From: Alloacidobacterium sp963823845
GTDB lineage: Bacteria; Acidobacteriota; Terriglobia; Terriglobales; Acidobacteriaceae
Direction of reading: 5' to 3'
DNA length: 64,000 nt
NCBI GenBank assembly: GCA_963823845.1
Contig: CAWGND010000016.1
Span: 62,001-126,000, forward strand
Each line of letters begins with the position of its first letter. Within the stretch, counting starts at the first letter, position 1. The notes under the pieces were generated by a model. That model was not told the origin of the DNA. It worked only from the letters and a program-made list of their open reading frames with translations, and did not search any database. Below are positions 34,497-43,000 of the stretch, in pieces. The position numbers and the translations under genes were made by a program.

Positions 34497-34683
34497 TTCA
34501 CCGCGCACCATGAATCAATAATTTAGTACGGCTTGCATGGGTTGCTAAACGCCAATATTCACGAGAGTTTCAAGGCTGAGCACGCTAGCGGGTATAAGCG
34601 AATACAAGCCACCACTGGGCACAAAATTGGGCACAGCTTCCATAGCGCGGTTTTTGATCTAGGCTGCGGGGCGGAAACCCACG

Positions 34684-35681
34684 TTATTTCCAGAGGGGGA
34701 GTCTATGCCATCCATCCGGAAAGCCTGACTGGTTCAGGTGGATACCATTACCCACCGGCAGTGTACTCATGTGATCTTTAAGGCGCGTCGCCCACCTTGT
34801 TGGTGGATTGATCGTTTTTAGTAAGAACTGAAGGAATGCCGCAGTTTGGTAGATGCGGGATTGACCTTGCTTATCCGTTACAAGATGGTCCAATAGTGGT
34901 ATTTCTCCCAATTTTGGAGGAGATACCCGGTCGGCAAGTGATCTGTTCCATAGCCTGCTGTGATGAGCGCAGATATTGCGAACGTGGTTGATACTTCGCA
35001 TTGCACCTGTCAGCAGCTCGGGTCTGGGCAAGAGATACTTCATAGCGAGAGCAGACCGATCTGCGAACGTCAGACCTCTCAATAATATAGACAGCATTCC
35101 AAAATCCCAAAGCTCAATGGCGACCCATATTGGTGGGTGTGTTCCGGATACTTTGATTTGAAATGTATAACGAACTTTTCTTTTGATTTGCCATAACGAT
35201 CATCAAGCTTTACGAGCCATTTCTCGTGCTCTGTTTCGCCGCCGCCATTTCGCGTGCTAATAAAGGAACGGTCAAATTGTGAGGGATCACGATGGGCCAA
35301 TTGAGATCTTTGTCCAAGCAAAAGAGCAACATCGACCCGCAGAGCGACTTCAACGCGCTCAATCGCATCCAGAAAAATCATTCTGAGCCGCTTGTCGAAG
35401 ACATACAGGTCCATGGCCTGCTGAAATGTTGATCCCGGGCGAAAATCATCCTCGACAATTGTCACCTTCTTCCCTGTTTTCGGGTCAAGAAGAGGTTTTT
35501 GAGTGACGGGATTTATGCTCTTGTGACTCTTGCGAAACGGATGCCAATACCCGCTGAGCCTGTAATAGCCAATTCGCTCCAAACAGGAGTGTGCAGCTGT
35601 AATATCCGAGATATCGAGTCCACGACTCTGTATAAGTTTCAGTTGATCCGGAATTGAGAGGAACGGCTTGCTGTAGGTCAA
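34684..35681 (-). pseudogene. Abi-family (AbiD/AbiF-like) abortive infection gene, frameshifted
   Basis: The N-terminal part (35681 down to about 35140) encodes KPFLSIPDQLKLIQSRGLDI and CLERIGYYRLSGYWHPFR, the Abi_2 family signature. The C-terminal part, in another frame (about 35140 down to 34684), encodes THPPIWVAIELWDFGMLSIL and RSINHVRNICAHHSRLWNR, the conserved RNxCAHHxRLW motif. One indel near 35131-35145 (CACACCCACC) separates them. An intact protein would have about 330 residues. Abi_2 proteins give phage resistance by abortive infection and are HEPN-related. The damage suggests decay after transfer, or a sequencing error in the short CA/CC run. Confidence 0.8.
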
Positions 35682-36043
35682 GAGTGGCAGGCGAACAAAG
35701 CCTCAAAAATTGAAAGCCGACCCGTACGCTTTCGCGCAGAGGGGCCGGGCGTGTTGGTTTTATTATCCGTTCGCTATCCTCCCGTGTCAACCATTTCGCA
35801 AGGGTTTGAGACATCCCAGTTTTCCCGTTTCGGAACGGAGTTTGCTCCCTACTTGTTATCAGTTTTCATTGCCCTGAGGGTTGGCTTTAGCAGATTTTGC
35901 GCAGATTTAATGAGCTCGCAAGTAGGGGGTGAAATAAAACCCTTTAGCAAGGTGTCAGTTTTGTCTTTCAAAAAACATTCCTCCCGCCGACCCACCGATA
36001 AAGGGCGCTTAATGGCAATCCGTGTAGGTGGTATTTCCGACGG

Positions 36044-36403
36044 TTTGCCATTGTGAACTGCTCTTCGCTTGGAGGCCTTATCGGCGGGAACCAACGCGGA
36101 ACGTATCACGCCGCGAAGCACGGCGTGATCGGATTCACCAAGAGTGCTGCGCTCGAATATGCGACGCGAGGCATTCGTGTGAACGATATTTGCCCGGGCA
36201 TGATCCAAACCCCAATGTCGGACAAGATGATCGCCGAGGGCCAGGGACCGGAGCTGGACAGGATGCTGAATACCTTCGTTCCGATGAAGAGATTGGGTCG
36301 GCCAGAGGAGATTGCGGATGCCGTCCTGTGGCTATGCAGCGACGCCGCCAGCTACGTTACCGGCCAGTCGATCTCAGTCGATGGCGGCTATGTGATGCGC
36401 TAA
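36044..36403 (+). pseudogene. SDR oxidoreductase, 5'-truncated
   Basis: Encodes only the C-terminal half of a short-chain dehydrogenase: AIVNCSSLGGLIGG, the catalytic YHAAKHG (YxxxK), GIRVNDICPGMIQTPMS and GQSISVDGGYVMR. The N-terminal Rossmann nucleotide-binding half (TGxxxGIG) is absent and the upstream sequence is unrelated. The break is near 36044. The 360 bp before it (35682-36043) contain no recognisable gene. Confidence 0.75.
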
Positions 36404-36850
36404 CGAAATGACGGAGCTTTACACCTTAGCTATCCGGAACATTGATCTGAACATCCTGTAAAGTCCGGGTTTTGAGTAAGTTCCTATCGCCAGAAATGAA
36501 CTTACCTGAAATCCCGTTTCAAGGGCAATTGATCAGGTGCCCGTTTTTTCAATGACCTTCCCGATGAGAAAAGGCCCTAGCGGCGATCAAAATCGAGAGG
36601 GGGCCGAAATTCGCTTAGAGGTCGCGTCTACCCCTCCGTCCGGAGGTAATATTGTCCTGATTTTAAGAAATATCTGTCGTCAGGCCTACACTTTGAACAA
36701 TTTTCCTCAATTGCCAGACAACATTTTTTCTCGCAGTAGAATCCTGTCGTGTTGTTGGCTGCGTTGGACAGAAAAGCGGCTCTTGTCCGCGCGCTTTGCC
36801 TCTCGCCGTACTGGGACATCCATGAGGATGAGCAGGCAGAAGGAGGCGTC
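36404..36850. other. Intergenic, no gene recognised
   Basis: About 450 bp with frames in several phases but no coding signature. The sequence GAGTAAGTTCCTATCGCCAG and AATGAACTTACC form a weak inverted repeat near 36473-36510. The final 10 bp hold the strong AGGAGG site of the next gene. Confidence 0.35.
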
Positions 36851-37972
36851 ATGCGCACTACGGTTTCTGGTCGCACGTTGCTGTTTTCGTTGATGTTGCT
36901 GCTTTTCTCCCACGCCGTATTCGCTCAGATCGGTATTGGCATCTCCGTCAGCTTCGGACCTCCGCCGCTGCCTGTCTACGAACAGCCAATTTGTCCGGCC
37001 GAGGGTTTTATCTGGACGCCCGGCTATTGGGCCTACGACCCCGATTTTGGCTACTACTGGGTGCCCGGCACCTGGATTGAGGCACCCGAGGTCGGATTCC
37101 TCTGGACACCCGGTTATTGGGGCTGGGGCGGCAGCGCGTTCTTTTTCCATGAAGGATATTGGGGCCCGCACATTGGCTTCTACGGCGGCATCAACTACGG
37201 CTACGGGTACGGCGGTGTTGGTTATGAGGGCGGCCGTTGGGAAGGTGGCCACTTCGCCTACAACACCTACGTGAACCACGTGAACACCACCATCATTCAC
37301 AATACCTACAACACAACAATTGTGAACGTCACCGAAAACCACGTCAGCTACAACGGCGGCGAGGGCGGTGTCAGCGCGCGTCCCACGCCGCAGGAGCAGT
37401 CATACACTAACGAGCGGCATATCCCTCCAGTGGCCGCTCAAACCCAGCATGTTCAGGCGGCCCGCAGTAACCCCGGGCTGCGCGCCTCAGCCAATCAGGG
37501 CAAGCCGCCCATCGCGGCAACCGCAAAACCCGGTGACTTCAAGGCTGGCGTTGTGCCCGCCAAACAAGCAGGCGGCGAATACAAGGCCCCACCCAATGCC
37601 GCACGCGGCAATGAGGCGGGTCACGGCGCGGCTTCGGGTAATGAATCCAAGACTTCCCAGCACGCCAGCGAATTGCAGCCGCACAAGTACACCCCGCCAA
37701 CCACCGGGAATGCCACAACCGACCAAAAATATCAGCAGCAACAGGACAAGTTGGCCGCCACGCAAACGCAAGAGCATCAGAAGCTCCAGCAGCAGCAAGA
37801 GAAAGAACACCAGCAAGCGACCCAGAAAAACTACAGTGATGTGCAAAAGCAGCAGTTGGAGCAGCGCCACGCCCAGCAAACGCAACAGCTCGAACAGAAA
37901 CATTCCAGTCAGCAAATGAAAATGGAGCAACACCAAGCTCCCCCGCACCAATCTGCTCCGCCAAAGCAGTAG
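36851..37972 (+). CDS. YXWGXW-repeat secreted protein with Gln-rich tail
   Basis: 373 residues from ATG 36851, with AGGAGG 5 bp upstream. A signal peptide (TLLFSLMLLLFSHAVFAQ) precedes a Trp/Tyr/Gly-rich domain with three to four YxWxxGxW-type repeats (GFIWTPGYWAYDPDFGYYWV, FLWTPGYWGWGGSAFFFHEG), then an Asn/Thr/His-rich stretch. The last ~110 residues are low-complexity Gln/His/Lys (QQQQDKLAATQTQEHQKLQQ), likely a coiled coil. Related proteins occur in many soil proteobacteria and acidobacteria as envelope proteins of unknown function. Confidence 0.85.
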   Translation: MRTTVSGRTLLFSLMLLLFSHAVFAQIGIGISVSFGPPPLPVYEQPICPAEGFIWTPGYWAYDPDFGYYWVPGTWIEAPEVGFLWTPGYWGWGGSAFFFHEGYWGPHIGFYGGINYGYGYGGVGYEGGRWEGGHFAYNTYVNHVNTTIIHNTYNTTIVNVTENHVSYNGGEGGVSARPTPQEQSYTNERHIPPVAAQTQHVQAARSNPGLRASANQGKPPIAATAKPGDFKAGVVPAKQAGGEYKAPPNAARGNEAGHGAASGNESKTSQHASELQPHKYTPPTTGNATTDQKYQQQQDKLAATQTQEHQKLQQQQEKEHQQATQKNYSDVQKQQLEQRHAQQTQQLEQKHSSQQMKMEQHQAPPHQSAPPKQ

Positions 37973-38113
37973 AACGGGCTTTTCCTGGAACGAGAAGGCC
38001 ATGTGTCCGACATGCCGACTAATGAGATGGTGAATCTGAACTACCCAGCAAAGCAGCCATCGACCTGGCAGGATACGTATCGTCGAGCATCCTTCGGCCA
38101 TAGGGCTTAGCAA

Positions 38114-38608
38114 TCAACTCGGAAGATTCGTCTTCTGTCCTTCTCCCATCACGTCGGGATATTCCTGGCTGCGCACTAGCCAGAACACAATACCGAGAGC
38201 AAGTGCGGCGCCCGCGAGCGCTGCAACAGTGGAAGGCGCGGTTTGATAAAGATCCAGAACAATAAATCTTCGGACGATGGCGAGCAAGGCAATCAGGATG
38301 ACGGCCCGAGTTTGGACGATATTGCGTTGATCATGAAGTACGACCATCAGCGAGTGTTTGAACTCAAGGGCAATCAGCAATGTCAGGACCATGCCGAACA
38401 GAGATTGGAACGCCTGCGCGTCCCCTGGATCGAGAGGGTGGTGCCGTATCATCGCCACGGTATGAAGAATCAATTGCCAGGTGGCGACGGCCACGATCAC
38501 GGCGATGATCCAGGTCAGAATGGAGACGATCATTTGCTCGAACTTCTCATAGATCGAGAGGGTCTTCCAGCGGGAGTTCCATTCCAAGCCAAACAAACGA
38601 AATGACAT
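38114..38608 (-). CDS. PsiE-family membrane protein
   Basis: 164 residues from ATG 38608, with AAGGAGGAAAAGG upstream. A cytosolic N-terminus is followed by four predicted helices (MIVSILTWIIAVIVAVATW, FGMVLTLLIALEFKHSLMVV, VILIALLAIVRRFIVLDL, AALAGAALALGIVFWLV). EFKHSLMVV and the RRFIVLD segment fit the phosphate-starvation-inducible PsiE family. Function is not established. It lies between the YXWGXW gene (convergent, 141 bp) and a PAS fragment. Confidence 0.82.
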   Translation of the reverse strand: MSFRLFGLEWNSRWKTLSIYEKFEQMIVSILTWIIAVIVAVATWQLILHTVAMIRHHPLDPGDAQAFQSLFGMVLTLLIALEFKHSLMVVLHDQRNIVQTRAVILIALLAIVRRFIVLDLYQTAPSTVAALAGAALALGIVFWLVRSQEYPDVMGEGQKTNLPS

Positions 38609-38702
38609 TTCCTTTTCCTCCTTCTCCAAAGAAATTCAAAGCAAAAGCTTATGAAAATTCAGTCCTTGATGAGAGACGCAACACCGGCTTTTGTGAAGGA
38701 AC

Positions 38703-38882
38703 GTGCGACCTCATGTTACATCTACCATTCACCTCAGTTTTGCGCTCCTGCGAGATGCCGAGGGCAATCCAAGCGGTCTGGTCGGCTTTTCGGTCAATAT
38801 CACGACCCAGAAGCCGGGGGATCTGGCAGTGCGCCGCACTCAGGAGATTGAACGCGAACTTCAGGAATCGGAAGCTGGTTTC
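38703..38882 (+). pseudogene. PAS/PAC-domain fragment of a sensor protein
   Basis: In one frame, IHLSFALLRDAEGNPSGLVGFSVNITTQK is the end of a PAS/PAC domain and RRTQEIERELQESE starts the following coiled linker, as in sensor histidine kinases. No start codon, kinase domain or longer frame is present. A remnant. Confidence 0.5.
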
Positions 38883-38947
38883 GTACCTCCCGTAAAGTCC
38901 GTGAGTAGGTCCGCCACGCCAGGTGGGCACAAAATTAGGCACAACTG

Positions 38948-38974
38948 AAAAGGGCCGATTCGGTGATCGGCCCT
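38948..38974 (-). terminator. Terminator of tRNA-Leu
   Basis: Arms AGGGCCGAT (38951-38959) and ATCGGCCCT (38966-38974) form a 9-bp perfect stem with a 6-nt loop. Read on the minus strand it is followed by TTTTC. It lies 7 bp downstream of the tRNA 3' end. Confidence 0.8.
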
Positions 38975-38981
38975 AACTTAT

Positions 38982-39067
38982 TGGTGCGAAAGGGGGGACT
39001 TGAACCCCCACGGGGATTACCCGCCAGATCCTAAGCCTGGTGCGTCTGCCAATTCCGCCACTTTCGC
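38982..39067 (-). tRNA. tRNA-Leu (anticodon UAG)
   Basis: 86 nt including an encoded CCA. Acceptor GCGAAAG pairs with CTTTCGC. The D arm reads TGGCGGAATTGGCAGACGCA, the anticodon stem CCAGG/TCTGG encloses loop CTTAGGA with anticodon TAG, a long class II variable arm (CGGGTAATCCCCGT) follows, and the T arm reads GGGGGTTCAAGTCCCCC. The anticodon is at 39031-39033. It is the only complete copy among four related sequences in the window. Confidence 0.97.
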
Positions 39068-39404
39068 ATTTATAAACAGTAACTTATAACGATCTAGAGA
39101 TATCGATCAACGACTCTTAGCATCATGTTAAATAAGTTAACCCTCCGCGGGCTCGTGCAAGGGATTCGTTACGCGTTCACCGCATCGCATAAATAGTATA
39201 ACAACCAAACTGGACAGATGACCCGAGTGAGTGAGCGTCCTCTGGCCTACCCGATCTTTTGTACCAGGGAGATTGTTAGTGTAGCGCGGCGGGTTTTGCG
39301 GGATGTAATCATAGTGTTTCCTTAAAAGGGGAGTGGTCTTCAAAGCAGGTAGTTAAGGGGGCGCGAAACACTGCCATTCGAGATCTGGTTCAAATTGGCA
39401 ACGC
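39068..39404. other. Intergenic upstream of tRNA-Leu
   Basis: About 340 bp without a convincing gene. The tRNA promoter must lie in the first ~60 bp. The first bases (ATTTATAAACAGTAACTTA) loosely resemble those that follow the 5'-half tRNA fragments at 53718 and 59481. Confidence 0.4.
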
Positions 39405-39827
39405 CTATTGCTTCGCCAGAGTCCCCGTACCATCATCCGTTTCGCACGCGCCTGTCGCGCTGCCGTTCAGGACGTAGGTGGATTTCAGCAGTGTGCCCGT
39501 GCTATCGAGCGATCCGCGCAACGTCATGGTGTCGCCTGCTTTATCGCTGCCGGCGAGGACAACAGTAGAGCCTGTGACTGTGACCTCCAGCTGCGTGCCT
39601 TTAAGACAATGCGAAGTCAGGTCGGAACTCCCGACGATGCGTCCGCGCGAGTCTGTGCTAATGACCACTGTTATCGTGAAGGGAGCCACACCTGAATGGT
39701 TCGAAGCGAACGTTCCTGACCATCTTCCTCTGACATCGGTGGCAGCGTAAACAAATGCTGCTCCCATTATGATCATCAGCAACAATGAGAGAAGCAGAGC
39801 ACGGAATGGAATGCTTGTGCGGATCAT
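39405..39827 (-). CDS. Secreted small hypothetical protein
   Basis: 140 residues with a signal peptide (RALLLSLLLMIIMGAAFVYA) and a mature domain of about 110 residues. TDVRGRWSGTFASNHSGVAP and the later SDLTSHCLKGTQLEVTVTGS and NGSATGACETDDGTG suggest a small lipocalin-like beta-sandwich with one Cys pair. A GGAGAATCAC site lies before the ATG. No characterised family. It is followed by the giant TIG gene on the same strand, but 200 bp and opposite gene order argue against one operon. Confidence 0.65.
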   Translation of the reverse strand: MIRTSIPFRALLLSLLLMIIMGAAFVYAATDVRGRWSGTFASNHSGVAPFTITVVISTDSRGRIVGSSDLTSHCLKGTQLEVTVTGSTVVLAGSDKAGDTMTLRGSLDSTGTLLKSTYVLNGSATGACETDDGTGTLAKQ

Positions 39828-40038
39828 TGTGATTCTCCTTCTAAATTAGCTTCCTCAAGTAATTCCTAGTACCTATCATGTTGATGTCTGGCGAAGCACC
39901 AGACCCGGTCGACAGCAGCTGTTGCCTCAGAATTGCTCATTCATTCGTAAAGAGCGCTAGGCTGAACGACTCAGTACAAGCTCCATTCGCTAGGTCATTC
40001 TGCCGCAACGCCATCTACCGCTGGGAAATACCTGCATC

Positions 40039-43000
40039 TCATTTAAACGTCACCATTTGCATGACCCAGGGACCGGCGGAGGTCAACGTCGCCGTGGCAC
40101 TGTTGTTCCCCGCTGCTGTTACCACCTTGTCCTCAGCGATATCTCCGTCCGGCGTGATGACCCGCGAGGTAAATCCGCTTCCCGCCGCCCCCGTCGTCGT
40201 CGCCACCGTATTCGCCCCGAAGATCAACTCGTTGGCTCCGGTCGTCGTCGCCGCGCCGCTGCTCGCGCTCGCACTGTTCCCGCTCGTGCCCGCCGTCACA
40301 TCTACTGCCGTCACTCCCCGGTACTCCAGTATGCGCACATCCGGAAACGCCGCCGCCGCGCTGAACGCCACCGTTACCGTGTTGCCGCCACTCACTATGT
40401 CCGCCGCATAGTAGATCGATTGCTGCAATGCCGTGCCGCTCGTCGGCCCGATCGCCAGCTTATAGGTGTTGCCCGCACTGTCCTTCACCGACTGCACCGT
40501 CGTCGTGGTGTCGTTCCAGCCAACCACCACGATGTTCAGATCTCCCGACGTCTGCGCTCCCGGGTAACTCACGCTCACCGTCGCTGTTGGTGACTGCGGC
40601 GTCGCCGAGGCTACCTGCGCAAAGCTGATCGCCACCGAGGCGTTGTAGGTGAACCCACTCGCCAGGTTCCCGCTTAGCCCGCCCGAGTTGGTCACCGTCA
40701 CTGTCACCGCTCCGGCACTCCCGGCTGGCGTCTTCGCCGTGATGGTCGTGCTGTTCACCACCGCCACGCTCGTCGCCGCTGCGCTGCCAAACGTCACCGT
40801 CGCACCGGAGGCGAAGTTCGTCCCCGTGATCGTCACTGCCGTGCCACCCGCCACCGGTCCGTTGTTCGGCGATACGCTCGTCACCGTCGGCTGTCCGATA
40901 TAGGTAAATGCACTGGCCAGGCTCCCGCTCTGTCCGTTCGCCGTCACCGTCACCGTCACCGCTCCGGCACTTCCCGCCGGCGTGGTCGCCGTGATCGTCG
41001 TGCCGTTCACCACCACCACATTCGTCGCCGCCGTACTGCCAAACGTCACCGTCGCACCCGTGACGAAGTTCGTTCCCGTGATCGTTACCGAAGTCCCGCC
41101 CGCTGCCGACCCGCTGTTTGGGCTGACGCTGCTTACCGTCGGCGACACCACATAGGTGTATCCATTGGCCAGACTCCCGCTCTGCCCGCTCGAATTGGTC
41201 ACCGTCACCGTCACCGCGCCCGCACTCCCCGCTGGGGTCGTCGCTGTGATCGTCGTGCCGTTCGCCACTGTCACATTCGTCGCTGACGCGCTGCCGAAGG
41301 TCACCGTCGCACCCGCCGCGAAGTTCGTCCCCGTGATGGTCACCGGTGTTCCACCCGAGGTCGACCCGCTGTTTGGGCTGACGCTGCTTACCGTGGGCGG
41401 CGCGGTATAGGTAAACCCGTTCGTCAGGCTCCCGCTCTGCCCTCCGGAGTTGGTCACCGTTACCGTCACCGCACCCCCGCTCCCCGCCGGGGTCGTCGCT
41501 GTGATGGTCGTGCTGTTCGCCACTGTCACATTCGTCGCTGACGCGCTGCCGAAGGTCACCGTCGCACCCGTAGCGAAGTTCGTCCCGGTAATCGTCACCA
41601 CCGTCCCGCCTGCTGCCGACCCGCTGTTTGGGCTGACGCTGCTTACCGTCGGCGACACCACATAGGTGTATCCATTGGCCAGACTCCCGCTCTGCCCGCT
41701 CGAATTGGTCACCGTCACCGTCACCGCGCCCGCACTCCCCGCTGGGGTCGTCGCTGTGATCGTCGTGCCGTTCGCCACTGTCACATTCGTCGCTGACGCG
41801 CTGCCGAAGGTCACCGTCGCACCCGTCGCGAAGTTCGTCCCCGTGATGGTCACCGGTGTTCCACCCGAGGTCGACCCGCTGTTTGGGCTGACGCTGCTTA
41901 CCGTGGGCGGCGCGGTATAGGTAAACCCGTTCGTCAGGCTCCCGCTCTGCCCTCCGGAGTTGGTCACCGTTACCGTCACCGCACCCCCGCTCCCCGCCGG
42001 GGTCGTCGCTGTGATGGTCGTGCTGTTCGCCACTGTCACATTCGTCGCTGACGCGCTGCCGAAGGTCACCGTCGCACCCGTGACGAAGTTCGTCCCCGTG
42101 ATGGTCACCGGTGTTCCACCCGAGGTCGACCCGCTGTTTGGGCTGACGCTGCTTACCGTCGGCGACACCACATAGGTGTATCCATTGGCCAGACTCCCGC
42201 TCTGCCCGCTCGAATTGGTCACCGTCACCGTCACCGCGCCCGCACTCCCCGCTGGGGTCGTCGCTGTGATCGTCGTGCCGTTCGCCACTGTCACATTCGT
42301 CGCTGACGCGTTGCCGAAGGTCACCGTCGCACCCGCCGCGAAGTTCGTCCCCGTGATGGTCACCGGTGTTCCACCCGAGGTCGACCCGCTGTTTGGGCTG
42401 ACGCTGCTTACCGTGGGCGGCGCGGTATAGGTAAACCCGTTCGTCAGGCTCCCGCTCTGCCCTCCGGAGTTGGTCACCGTTACCGTCACCGCACCCCCGC
42501 TCCCCGCCGGGGTCGTCGCTGTGATGGTCGTGCTGTTCGCCACTGTCACATTCGTCGCTGACGCGCTGCCGAAGGTCACCGTCGCACCCGTGACGAAGTT
42601 CGTCCCCGTGATGGTCACCGGTGTTCCACCCGAGGTCGACCCGCTGTTTGGGCTGACGCTGCTTACCGTCGGCGACACCACATAGGTGTATCCATTGGCC
42701 AGACTCCCGCTCTGCCCGCTCGAATTGGTCACCGTCACCGTCACCGCGCCCGCACTCCCCGCTGGGGTCGTCGCTGTGATCGTCGTGCCGTTCGCCACTG
42801 TCACATTCGTCGCTGACGCGCTGCCGAAGGTCACCGTCGCACCCGCCGCGAAGTTCGTCCCCGTGATGGTCACCGGTGTTCCACCCGAGGTCGACCCGCT
42901 GTTTGGGCTGACGCTGCTTACCGTGGGCGGCGCGGTATAGGTAAACCCGTTCGTCAGGCTCCCGCTCTGCCCTCCGGAGTTGGTCACCGTTACCGTCACC

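Noticed and set aside
35485..35814. - strand frame of 109 codons overlapping the Abi gene
   Set aside because: It overlaps the Abi N-terminal part in another phase and has no family signature.
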